Part shown: one piece after another, positions 1 through 6,177 of the stretch | Layout of the letters: each line of letters starts with the position of its first letter | Position numbering within the stretch: the stretch's first letter is position 1 | IMG/VR virus record: IMGVR_UViG_3300042376_000346 | Coordinates: 1 to 20,070 of that record | Source: a virus | Length of the DNA: 20,070 bases | Reading direction: 5' to 3' (one strand) | Position numbers and translations under genes: made by a program | The notes under the pieces: generated by a model | What the model was told of the DNA's origin: nothing | Databases searched by the model: none | The model's input: the letters and a program-made list of their open reading frames with translations, nothing else

Positions 1-16
1 CTGCCACAATGAAAAA

Positions 17-31
17 CGCCCCGCAGGGGTG
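17..31. other. Small GC-rich hairpin before the first gene
   Basis: CCCC-GCA-GGGG can pair, and C17/G31 can close the base. An A-run lies to its left, so on the minus strand the hairpin is followed by five T, like a weak leftward terminator. A 7-codon reading frame from ATG at 9 also spans it. It could equally be the tail of whatever gene lies upstream. The stem is short and the assignment is weak. Confidence 0.2.
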
Positions 32-73
32 AAGGACCCTGCAAGGCGTAGACAAATCACGGGCAAATCTTAC

Positions 74-847
74 ATGACCGCTGCGGTTAAGTCCACGGCT
101 TTTGCTGCCGTCCCATACAAACTCATGGACGCCGGCATCGATTCAAAAGCCATCGTTGTTTATCTCTGGTTACACAGGTTCGGCTGGAACTCCCCGAAAG
201 GCTGCTACGCATCACTGCAAACAATCTCAGATCGTTCTGGTATCTCACGGAAGGTCGTTCAGCGGTCCTTGAGCACACTTGTAGAAACCGGCTGGCTGGA
301 GGTTGAACGCCGCCCTGGCACCAGTGCCGTGTACCACGTCGTCCTAGACCACCCAGGTCGAAAACGACCTAAGGTCAAAAACGACCCAGGTCAAAAACGA
401 CCTAGGGGTCAGGTCGAAAACGACCTAGCTACCCAGGTCGAAAACGACCTACAAACAAGAACCCATGAACAAGAACCCATAACAAGAACCCATGTAAAGC
501 TGGAAAACGAGTTTCCAGCAGCGTCTGACCAACCCGCGCCAAGGCGTAGAACCAAAGGCGATCCAGCCTTTGAGCAGTTCTGGAAAACGTACCTTTCAGC
601 CCCTGTACGCGCTGCCAGTCAGTCAAAGCCCAAAGCCCTTGGGCAGTGGCAGAAAACTCTCCGGACCGAAACCGTTGCCAGCTTGCTCGAAGCATTGGAA
701 ACTGAGATCAGCCATCAGCACCTCGCAGCGGGCACGTTCGTCAGCCCCTTGCCTGATTGCTTCCGCTGGCTACGCGACGAGCGTTACCTCACCGTCAACG
801 ACCGCCCCCTCAACACCACCAACTACATCCCCGATGTGATCCGATGA
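74..847 (+). CDS. Winged-helix replication-initiator-like protein (lambda O/DnaD-like role)
   Basis: Predicted 257 residues. Residues about 10-90 read as a winged helix-turn-helix, with a recognition-helix region around TISDRSGISRKVVQRSLSTL (50-69) followed by a turn and the GWLEVE wing strand. A low-complexity basic/polar linker (about 92-140) follows, then a C-terminal domain rich in Trp and Arg (FEQFWKTYL...). This layout, DNA-binding N-terminus plus linker plus C-terminal partner-binding domain, is that of phage replication initiators such as lambda O and DnaD-like proteins. The linker-coding DNA carries five iterons and three 13-bp repeats, which supports an origin-binding role. I prefer ATG at 74 because the winged helix begins right after it. 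An in-frame GTG at 29 would add 15 basic residues. The stop overlaps the next start as ATGA. Family is inferred from domain layout. Confidence 0.75.
   Translation: MTAAVKSTAFAAVPYKLMDAGIDSKAIVVYLWLHRFGWNSPKGCYASLQTISDRSGISRKVVQRSLSTLVETGWLEVERRPGTSAVYHVVLDHPGRKRPKVKNDPGQKRPRGQVENDLATQVENDLQTRTHEQEPITRTHVKLENEFPAASDQPAPRRRTKGDPAFEQFWKTYLSAPVRAASQSKPKALGQWQKTLRTETVASLLEALETEISHQHLAAGTFVSPLPDCFRWLRDERYLTVNDRPLNTTNYIPDVIR
355..450 (+). repeat. Five palindromic iterons, putative phage replication origin
   Basis: Five copies of a 16-bp unit, consensus AGGTCGAAAACGACCT, lie at 355-370, 372-387, 388-403, 411-426 and 435-450. Each is an inverted repeat of AGGTCG and CGACCT around AAAA; copies 2 and 3 have A for G at position 6 and copy 2 ends in C. 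Start-to-start steps are 17, 16, 23 and 24 bp, so the copies fall in two different codon phases of the host gene (read as RKRP or V(K/E)ND). Conservation of DNA across codon phases argues for a DNA function, most simply binding sites for the initiator encoded by the same gene, as in lambda ori inside gene O. Confidence 0.7.
454..493 (+). repeat. Three perfect 13-bp direct repeats next to the iterons
   Basis: AACAAGAACCCAT occurs at 454-466, 468-480 and 481-493, again in two codon phases. The block is A-rich on one strand and lies directly after the iteron cluster, the place where a duplex-unwinding element would sit in an iteron-type origin. The unwinding role is inference; the repeats are seen directly. 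Confidence 0.6.
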
Positions 848-1140
848 AACTGTTCAGCCCAGAAAGCCGTAACCAATTTGTTTTTGCCGTCCTGCCCAAA
901 GCTGCCAAGGAAGGCACCGCACCAGCGTTCCGTACCGTTGATGCTGACGACTTTGATGAAGCGCAGCGCAAGCTTGATAAGTTCCAACTGCGTAACGCTT
1001 ACCCGTATTGCGTGGGGCGCTACGACGAGTTCGGTCGGTACATGACCCACAAGCCTGCCATCGAAGGCGTCAGCCCTGGCAGATTTGTCCTGCATCCGTT
1101 TGCCGATGAGGAGCGCAAGCGCGAGGAGGCATTCTCCTGA
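844..1140 (+). CDS. Hypothetical 98-residue phage protein
   Basis: Family not recognised. The start ATG overlaps the stop of the initiator gene (ATGA), so translation is probably coupled. The frame remains open upstream to 757, but that stretch is the initiator gene read out of phase, so ATG 844 is chosen. The protein is soluble-looking and charged, with a run of acidic residues near 36-46 (DADDFDEAQRKLDKF), several aromatic residues in the middle (YPYCVGRYDEFGRYM) and a charged C-terminus. No membrane segment or signal peptide. Position beside the initiator suggests an early or replication-region accessory protein, nothing more specific. Confidence 0.7.
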   Translation: MKLFSPESRNQFVFAVLPKAAKEGTAPAFRTVDADDFDEAQRKLDKFQLRNAYPYCVGRYDEFGRYMTHKPAIEGVSPGRFVLHPFADEERKREEAFS

Positions 1141-1373
1141 TGGCACTCAAACCAATCTCAACCGCTGTCGGTGCCCGCAAGCTCCTGCAGCGCCTCATCG
1201 ATGCCAAGCGGTGCGTGCTAGAGGACTTTGACGCACCACCGCCCGGTCACATCAACCCAGGCATGTACCGCAACCTGCTACGCGATCCCGTCGATGACGC
1301 TGACCCCAAGGTCGAAGTGGTCAACCCACGCGACTTTGTACCCGCAAATGACGAAACCCCGCTCCCTTTTTGA
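1140..1373 (+). CDS. Hypothetical 77-residue protein
   Basis: Not recognised. The ATG shares a base with the preceding TGA (TGATG), a tight coupling typical of this genome. The N-terminal third is basic and likely helical (GARKLLQRLIDAKRC), followed by a proline-rich acidic stretch (DFDAPPPGHINPG) and an acidic C-terminus ending in ...DETPLPF. The short acidic tail recalls the C-terminal tip of single-stranded DNA-binding proteins, but no OB-fold is visible, so that comparison is weak. Real coding is supported mainly by the coupled start and the absence of any alternative in the stretch. Confidence 0.6.
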   Translation: MALKPISTAVGARKLLQRLIDAKRCVLEDFDAPPPGHINPGMYRNLLRDPVDDADPKVEVVNPRDFVPANDETPLPF

Positions 1374-1376
1374 GTT

Positions 1377-1616
1377 ATGTCATCAAACCGCTTTGACAAA
1401 CGTCTTCAGTTGATTCCTAATGCCTGGGCAACTGCTGCTGAAGAAGTCATCGACACAGCCGACATTGTGCTTTTGCAACTTCAAGACTGGATCGACGAAA
1501 AAATGATTCCGGGCTATGACCCCGGACTTCATGCTGCGCTGACTCGGTTGATCGTTGAACGTCATCTTGCACTGACGACACCGATCGAATACCCTGGAAA
1601 CCCTGTTCAGGACTGA
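1377..1616 (+). CDS. Hypothetical 79-residue protein
   Basis: Not recognised. Starts at ATG three bases after the previous stop. It looks like a small all-helical protein: helices around 17-45 (AWATAAEEVIDTADIVLLQLQDWIDEKM) and 53-68 (LHAALTRLIVERHLAL), with a Pro-rich C-terminus. No catalytic motif, membrane span or signal peptide. It sits in the row of small early-type ORFs between the initiator and the DNA modification genes. Confidence 0.6.
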   Translation: MSSNRFDKRLQLIPNAWATAAEEVIDTADIVLLQLQDWIDEKMIPGYDPGLHAALTRLIVERHLALTTPIEYPGNPVQD

Positions 1617-1619
1617 CTT

Positions 1620-1919
1620 TTGACTGAAAAACGAACCGCTGTCAAGGTTTATCTCACCCAAGACGAGAACGACCACCTGCTACGCCAAGCCAAGGAACTG
1701 AACATCGAACGCGGGCAGCTCATCCGCCTGCGTGCGCTAGGAGACCCCACGGTGACCGCTAGCGCCTCTGTAGCCCTTGCCGCGCCCTTCTCCCTGCACG
1801 CCTATCAGAACGCTGTTACAGCCGCTTGTAGGGCTGCTAGAGGCAGTGCACCGCGCCCAGTCCTCGAATGCATCGCAGCCGCTGTCCTCTGTTCCCTTCA
1901 AAATGAAGTCAAGCCGTAA
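1620..1919 (+). CDS. Small ribbon-helix-helix-like DNA-binding protein, TTG start
   Basis: Predicted 99 residues beginning at TTG; an in-frame TGA lies directly upstream (1614-1616) and no ATG or GTG fits, so TTG is the likely start. Residues 4-35 (RTAVKVYLTQDENDHLLRQA then KELNIERGQLIRLRAL) have the pattern of a ribbon-helix-helix domain like those of plasmid MobC/CopG relatives: a beta strand with alternating polar and hydrophobic residues, a first helix, a turn and a second helix. The remaining 60 residues are Ala-rich and uncharacterised. A DNA-binding or regulatory role is inferred from the domain only. The 3' end overlaps the next ORF by 17 bp. Confidence 0.55.
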   Translation: MTEKRTAVKVYLTQDENDHLLRQAKELNIERGQLIRLRALGDPTVTASASVALAAPFSLHAYQNAVTAACRAARGSAPRPVLECIAAAVLCSLQNEVKP

Positions 1920-2073
1920 CCCCACCAACCAAGACGTTGCGCACTGGCTCAAACTGTGGGACGACTACCTCACAGCCCTCTACCACCAGACCAATGACCC
2001 CCAGAGACCGTCTGAACTCACTGGTGGAATCAGCCGCTACTTCCGTCCAGCCGATCTGCCATACGCTCGATGA
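1903..2073 (+). CDS. Hypothetical 56-residue protein, overlapping frame
   Basis: Not recognised. ATG at 1903 lies inside the end of the preceding gene. The product has a convincing helical core (DVAHWLKLWDDYLTALYHQT) and an ordered-looking C-terminus (GGISRYFRPADLPYAR). It overlaps the next ORF (1994-2176) by 80 bp in another phase; one of the two may not be translated. The regular tryptophan, leucine and tyrosine pattern is the reason for listing it. Confidence 0.45.
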   Translation: MKSSRNPTNQDVAHWLKLWDDYLTALYHQTNDPQRPSELTGGISRYFRPADLPYAR

Positions 2074-2176
2074 CGGCAGTGTCCGCGTCTGCATCGGCAA
2101 CACCTGTGGCACCGTTTCGTCACATCACCTTGTCGAACCCAAGGTGAATCAGCTAAAACAACAGCTAAACCACTGA
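1994..2176 (+). CDS. Hypothetical 60-residue protein, overlapping frame
   Basis: Not recognised. Start chosen at ATG 1994 (MTPRDRLNSLVESA...), since the longer version from 1937 has no convincing initiation and a Thr/Ser-rich shadow-like N-terminus. The middle reads like a small beta hairpin (GSVRVCIGNTCGTVS) and the C-terminus is helical (PKVNQLKQQLNH). It fills the gap up to the ParB-like gene eight bases later. The 80-bp overlap with the preceding ORF lowers confidence. Confidence 0.45.
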   Translation: MTPRDRLNSLVESAATSVQPICHTLDDGSVRVCIGNTCGTVSSHHLVEPKVNQLKQQLNH

Positions 2177-2183
2177 CGACACA

Positions 2184-2780
2184 ATGGTCACTGCACCAGA
2201 GTTCATCGACCAAACCCCCGTAACCAAACTCAAGCCATACGACAAAAACCCCCGCACTCATTCACCAGTTCAAATCGAACGCCTCGTAAATTCCTTCAAA
2301 GAGTTTGGGTTTACGAACCCAATTCTTGTTGATGACCAACTTAACATTATCGCTGGGCATGGTCGCCTGGAGGCAGCCAAAATCCTTGGGCTCAAAACGG
2401 TTCCAACCATCACTCTGTCTCATCTGACGCCACAGCAACGTCGCGCTTATGTCATTGCAGACAATCAGCTTGCCCTCAACTCAGGCTGGGATGACAACCT
2501 CTTGCAATCAGAACTGCAGGCGCTGGGTGAACTTGGTTTTGATCTTACTGTTCTTGGCTGGGGCGAAGATCTTCCTACCTTTGGAGAAGACATTGACCTG
2601 TCTGCCTTGGAAGATGATGAAGATGACTTGTCTGAATTTGCAGCAGGCGTGCGTAAAGCAATACAAATTGACTTCGAACCAGAAGACTATGAAGAAGCCC
2701 AAGCACTTGTTGCTCAGGCTCGTAAAAATGGTGAATATGTTGGCATGATGCTGATTAACGCCCTGAAGGATGCAGCATGA
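2184..2780 (+). CDS. ParB/Srx-like nuclease-fold protein of a DNA modification cassette
   Basis: 198 residues. The N-terminal half is a ParB N-terminal (sulfiredoxin-fold) domain: NPRTHS (22-27), GFTNPILVD (42-50), then the signature IIAGHGRLEAAKILGL (55-70), and IADNQLALNSGWD (91-103). Phage proteins with this domain often sit beside DNA methyltransferases and DNA-modification enzymes and can have ATPase or nuclease activity. No partition-type helix-turn-helix follows, so chromosome partitioning is unlikely. An acidic linker (LEDDEDDLSEF, 142-152) leads to a C-terminal helical part. The stop overlaps the start of the glycosyltransferase gene (ATGA), tying it to the TAGT-TET pair. Exact activity unknown; a DNA-targeting or accessory role is inferred. 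Confidence 0.8.
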   Translation: MVTAPEFIDQTPVTKLKPYDKNPRTHSPVQIERLVNSFKEFGFTNPILVDDQLNIIAGHGRLEAAKILGLKTVPTITLSHLTPQQRRAYVIADNQLALNSGWDDNLLQSELQALGELGFDLTVLGWGEDLPTFGEDIDLSALEDDEDDLSEFAAGVRKAIQIDFEPEDYEEAQALVAQARKNGEYVGMMLINALKDAA

Positions 2781-3535
2781 CAACAACTGTCTACATACCG
2801 TCCAAAGGCAGACCAACCACCAAAACACACATCCTGTTCGCAGGGCATGATTTCAACATCATCCACGTTGTTGAACCACAAGACCGTACTGCTTATCAAA
2901 ATGCCAGCGTCCCAAACCTTTTGACATTGCCTGATAACAATCAGGGCATTGCCTACGTTCGTAATTTCATCATAGATCACGCCAAATCCACTGCCGCACA
3001 ATGGATTTGGATGATAGATGATGATGTCCAAGGCTTTGGCTATGCCAAGCAAGGCAAAACTATTAAAGATACAGCCAAAATACTTTCAGATTTCCATTCA
3101 AGGGTTGAGCAATACCGTTTCCCGCTTAATGGCATCAATTATTGTCAATACGCTTGGTCTTACTCAACTGGCAAAATACGCTATCAAATCAATAAAAAAA
3201 CAGCGGAAGTCTGCACATTGCTCTACATACCAAAAATCACCTGGCAGTATCGCGCAAGGTTAAACCTCAAAGAGGATCGTGATTTTTGTATGCAAGCTAT
3301 CAAACATTCCGATGGCATCATCATTGATACACACTCATGGTTCGCTTGCCCAGGTGTCGGCACAAATGCCGGGGGCTTGCAAAGCCTTTACCAACAACAA
3401 CGCGACCACGAAGCAGCCGCAAAACTTGCCGCAGAATGGGCTCCATACACTAAACTCATCAAGAAAAAAGATCGTATTGACTGCAAACTAGATATTTCCG
3501 CTTACGCTAAATCTCTTGATCGCATCGTCCGCTAA
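2777..3535 (+). CDS. TET-associated glycosyltransferase (TAGT/GREB1-like), DNA base glycosylation
   Basis: 252 residues. The N-terminus TVYIPSKGR (4-12) is the first strand and loop of a GT-A nucleotide-sugar-binding fold. IHVVEPQDRTAY (29-40) and the turn LPDNNQGIAYVRN (51-63) follow, then WIWMIDDDV (77-84) with the DDD metal-binding motif, and later LKEDRDF (164-170). This order (SxGR, GIxxxRN, WMIDDD, EDxDF) is what I recall for the TET/JBP-associated glycosyltransferases found in phages and in eukaryotic GREB1. These are thought to add a sugar to hydroxymethylated bases in DNA. The coupled dioxygenase gene starts on this gene's stop (TAATG), which strongly supports the role. Donor sugar and anomer cannot be read from sequence. 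Coding DNA looks AT-richer than neighbouring structural genes. Confidence 0.78.
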   Translation: MTTTVYIPSKGRPTTKTHILFAGHDFNIIHVVEPQDRTAYQNASVPNLLTLPDNNQGIAYVRNFIIDHAKSTAAQWIWMIDDDVQGFGYAKQGKTIKDTAKILSDFHSRVEQYRFPLNGINYCQYAWSYSTGKIRYQINKKTAEVCTLLYIPKITWQYRARLNLKEDRDFCMQAIKHSDGIIIDTHSWFACPGVGTNAGGLQSLYQQQRDHEAAAKLAAEWAPYTKLIKKKDRIDCKLDISAYAKSLDRIVR

Positions 3536-4335
3536 TGGAAAAACTTCAGTCCATAATCCTTAACCCAATCAAACACAACATCAAAATTGGTGATACTTGT
3601 CCAACACAGCCAGCCACCATTACCGAATCCTGCATCCTTCTTGATCCTGATGGGAGTCAAGTAGGACTTTTCCTAAAAGAACTGCCGTCAGACCTACAAA
3701 ATCTTGTCAACATCGCAGACGCTGAAGTCCGCTCAGATCGTGTTCCCAAAACCATGATGGATCGTAAACGCCCTTTGCCTCCTGGTCCTGATGGTAAGAG
3801 ACGTTACCTTGTTGTTTCTCAATATTCCGCCATCCTTGGCAGTGTGCCACCTAAGCCACATATGCGCAGACCATATGCCTCACGCTCATCGGTTCATTCC
3901 AAACCAACAGCATCAACATTTGTCCGCGCCATGCTTAAAGCAGGCAAACTCGCCATGGGCTTGGTCGCTCACTACATCCCAGACGTACATGCCAAACACC
4001 TTGCCGTTATCCAAAAACGTGTTCCTGAACCTTGGCGCTTCACTCCATATTTCTCCTCCACAATCTCAAATTGCAATATTGCAGCACCAATCCATCAAGA
4101 TAATGCCAATGTCAAAGGCGCAATAAATCTCATCATCACAAAACGGCAAAACTCCACAGGTGGCAATCTTTATGTGCCTGATTACAATGCCGCCTTCGAT
4201 CAAACTAATAATTCACTTCTTGTCTACCCTGCATGGAGAAACATGCACGGTGTAACCCCAATCATTCCCACTCATCCTGGTGGTTACCGCAATTCCCATG
4301 TTTGGTATGCCTTAGACTCCTTTGCAAATCTGTAA
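3535..4335 (+). CDS. TET/JBP-family 2-oxoglutarate/Fe(II) dioxygenase, DNA base hydroxylase
   Basis: 266 residues. The C-terminal half is a double-stranded beta-helix dioxygenase core: IHQDNAN (186-192) gives the iron ligands H187 and D189 plus the N192 of the HxDxxN form typical of TET/JBP enzymes. It continues with KGAINLIITKR, the TGGNLYVPDYNAAF strand region (208-221), the distal iron ligand H238 in RNMHGVTPI, and R252 in GYRNSHVWYAL as the likely 2-oxoglutarate carboxylate binder. Spacing (HxD to H about 50 residues, then 14 to Arg) resembles trypanosome JBP. Phage TETs oxidise 5-methylcytosine, JBPs oxidise thymine; both yield a hydroxymethyl group for further decoration. The start codon overlaps the glycosyltransferase stop. 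The N-terminal 130 residues have no motif I recognise and may help bind DNA. Confidence 0.82.
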   Translation: MEKLQSIILNPIKHNIKIGDTCPTQPATITESCILLDPDGSQVGLFLKELPSDLQNLVNIADAEVRSDRVPKTMMDRKRPLPPGPDGKRRYLVVSQYSAILGSVPPKPHMRRPYASRSSVHSKPTASTFVRAMLKAGKLAMGLVAHYIPDVHAKHLAVIQKRVPEPWRFTPYFSSTISNCNIAAPIHQDNANVKGAINLIITKRQNSTGGNLYVPDYNAAFDQTNNSLLVYPAWRNMHGVTPIIPTHPGGYRNSHVWYALDSFANL

Positions 4336-4343
4336 CACATATC

Positions 4344-4670
4344 ATGGCTGGTCAGACGCGCTGCACAGCAGCAGAAAAAATGTTCCGCACCATGCGCGTA
4401 GCACGCATGATTGCCAATGGTGCTACACGGTCAGATCTCCTGCAATACGGCGCACAAGAATGGGGACTCAGCACCCGCCAGGTGGACGAATACCGTGCTG
4501 CTGCAATGAAGGAATTGGAAGCCGACTGGAACCTTGACCGGCAAGCATATGCTGCTGTGCTCTTATCGCAACTCAATATTGTCCATAAAAAATCAATGGA
4601 AGGCGGAAATCTTGCGGTCACACTTGGCTGCATCAACACCGCCGCCAAGATTGCCAAAATCCTTGATTGA
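4344..4670 (+). CDS. terS: Terminase small subunit-like DNA-packaging protein
   Basis: 108 residues, directly upstream of and overlapping the large terminase gene (TGATG). Start chosen at ATG 4344 after the dioxygenase stop; the open frame upstream to 4233 is the dioxygenase gene read out of phase. Residues about 12-55 (MFRTMRVARMIANGATRSDL then WGLSTRQVDEYRAAAMKEL) look like a helix-turn-helix that would recognise the packaging start site. The second half is helical (YAAVLLSQLNIVHKKSMEGG and LGCINTAAKIAKIL), as in the oligomerisation region of small terminases. The assignment rests on helix-turn-helix character, size and position. If the genome is hypermodified upstream, this protein must recognise modified DNA. 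Confidence 0.75.
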   Translation: MAGQTRCTAAEKMFRTMRVARMIANGATRSDLLQYGAQEWGLSTRQVDEYRAAAMKELEADWNLDRQAYAAVLLSQLNIVHKKSMEGGNLAVTLGCINTAAKIAKILD

Positions 4671-5995
4671 TGGGTTTCCTCAGCTCAGTACCTCGTGGTT
4701 CTGTACTTTCGCCAATCATTGAGGCGCCAGAGGATGCACAACTGGCGATGAGATCCGTAGGGCACGCTTTGTATGACACACTGACCAAGCCGCAGCGCAC
4801 TGTCTACGATTCTCCCGAGCGTTTTAAGATGCTCTGCTCAGGGCGCCGTTTTGGCAAGACTTACCTGTGTGTTGCTCGGTTAATCAACTGGGCGACGGAA
4901 AAACCAAACAGCCTGAACTGGTACGTCACGGCTAACTACCGCATGGCTAAACAAATTGCTTGGCGGCAGCTCAAAACTATGGTGCCGCCGGAGATTTGCG
5001 TTAAACGGAACGAATCTGAACTTAGCGTCGAGCTTACCAATGGCAGCATCATTGCGTTGAAAGGCGCAGAAAATCCTGACACCTTGCGTGGCGTCAGCCT
5101 TTCGACCTTGATTGTTGATGAAGCCGCGTATGTCAAGCAAGACGCGTGGGAAATGGTTTTACGTCCGGCGCTCTCAGATCAAGGTGGTCCGGCATGGTTT
5201 ATCACGACACCTGCAGGGCTCAACTGGTTTCATGACTTATGGGAGCAAGCTCAAGAGGAAAATGACTGGCAAACCTTTTCGTACAGCACGATTCAAGGCG
5301 GCAACGTACCGGCAGAAGAAGTCGAAGCGGCAAGGCGCACGCTAGACGAGCGCACATTTCGCCAAGAATATCTTGCATCCTTTGAAACCTTGTCTGGCAG
5401 GGTTTATCCAGATTTCAGTGATGACAATATTTCTGAGACCGTTCAAGACACCGGAGCAGAAATCTACTGGGGCACTGATTTCAACGTCAGTGTCATGGCG
5501 GGTGTTCTTGGCAGCAGAGTGGGTGACACGCTGCACATTTGGGATGAGGTATCTGTCAACCAGTCCAACACCGATGAAGTTTGCCAACTTCTGAAAGCAC
5601 GCTTCCCAGATCGTCGCATCATTGCTTATCCAGACCCGACTGGTTCAGCACGCAAAACCAGTTCTGCCGGGAAAACCGACCACGACATCATCAGGCGTTA
5701 CGGTTTCAACTGCGTTAGCCCCAAAGCGCCGTGGGCAGTGAAGGACAAGATCAACGCCACCAACTGGATGATCCGCACTGCTGATGGGCACCTAAAACTA
5801 TTTGTGCATCCGCGCTGCAAGCACACCATCAAAGCACTGAAAAACGTGACCTATAAGCAGGGTGCCGACGATTACGTCATCGACAAAACAGCAGGCATTG
5901 AACACTGGACTGATGGACTGGGTTACTTGGTTCTGGGGGCGTTCAACCCGCTTTACGAAAGGGCTGGCAAGGGGACCGGGATCAGGGTATATTGA
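4670..5995 (+). CDS. terL: Terminase large subunit (packaging ATPase-nuclease)
   Basis: 441 residues from ATG 4670; a TTG one codon earlier is also in frame but the ATG overlaps the small subunit stop neatly. ATPase domain: Walker A GRRFGKT (58-64), Walker B TLIVDEAAY (146-154) with D150 and catalytic E151, and the coupling motif ITTPAG (178-183). Nuclease domain: GTDFNV with D270 as a probable metal ligand, then YPDPTGS in the RNase H-like fold and further acidic residues towards the C-terminus (HWTDGLGY). The enzyme docks on the portal, cuts concatemeric DNA and pumps it into the prohead. Length is normal for a phage TerL. Confidence 0.95.
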   Translation: MGFLSSVPRGSVLSPIIEAPEDAQLAMRSVGHALYDTLTKPQRTVYDSPERFKMLCSGRRFGKTYLCVARLINWATEKPNSLNWYVTANYRMAKQIAWRQLKTMVPPEICVKRNESELSVELTNGSIIALKGAENPDTLRGVSLSTLIVDEAAYVKQDAWEMVLRPALSDQGGPAWFITTPAGLNWFHDLWEQAQEENDWQTFSYSTIQGGNVPAEEVEAARRTLDERTFRQEYLASFETLSGRVYPDFSDDNISETVQDTGAEIYWGTDFNVSVMAGVLGSRVGDTLHIWDEVSVNQSNTDEVCQLLKARFPDRRIIAYPDPTGSARKTSSAGKTDHDIIRRYGFNCVSPKAPWAVKDKINATNWMIRTADGHLKLFVHPRCKHTIKALKNVTYKQGADDYVIDKTAGIEHWTDGLGYLVLGAFNPLYERAGKGTGIRVY

Positions 5996-6022
5996 TTGCA
6001 ACGGCGAAGTCCCCTGCCGTGC

Positions 6023-6070
6023 ATCGTGTTGACCCGATCAGCAACTTCGGTCGCCCCGGCGCAACACGAT
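6023..6070. other. Inverted repeat in the terminase-cyAbrB intergenic gap
   Basis: ATCGTGTTG (6023-6031) and CAACACGAT (6062-6070) are perfect 9-base arms around a 30-base loop that has some further pairing potential. It lies in a 219-base non-coding gap with the 8-mer GTCGGGCA repeated at 6085-6092 and 6133-6140, and a terminator downstream. It could be an RNA structure in the terL 3' region, a protein-binding site or a processing site. Nothing further is recognisable. Confidence 0.4.
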
Positions 6071-6141
6071 CAACTGAAACTGAAGTCGGGCAACCGCTGC
6101 TGCGATCCGAGGGATGGTTCAGGTCCACATGCGTCGGGCAG

Positions 6142-6177
6142 GAGAACCCTCACAAAAGTGGGGGCTTCTCTGTTTTT
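6142..6177 (+). terminator. Rho-independent terminator after terL
   Basis: A hairpin GAGAA-CCCTCAC, loop AAAA, GTGGGGG, one bulged C, TTCTC gives about 12 pairs including one G-U wobble, followed two bases later by TTTTT (6173-6177). It would end or attenuate transcription from the modification and terminase genes before cyAbrB, separating the two transcription units. Confidence 0.75.

Noticed and set aside
355-493. Repeat cluster read as a CRISPR array
   Set aside because: Units are 16 and 13 bases with 0-8 base gaps and lie within a coding gene; there are no spacer-sized intervals or cas genes.
429-695. 88-codon minus-strand frame opposite the initiator gene
   Set aside because: Its N-terminal and C-terminal parts are reverse readings of the repeat-bearing linker and coding sequence, with no supporting pattern.
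2184-2780. ParB-like gene as plasmid or prophage partition system
   Set aside because: No ParA, no partition-type helix-turn-helix and no parS-like repeats; linkage is to modification enzymes.
6033-6140. tRNA-like gene, from GGTTCAGGTCC near 6116 and pairing of CCCGA with TCGGG
   Set aside because: No proper T-stem, anticodon arm or 7-bp acceptor stem could be drawn at tRNA length.
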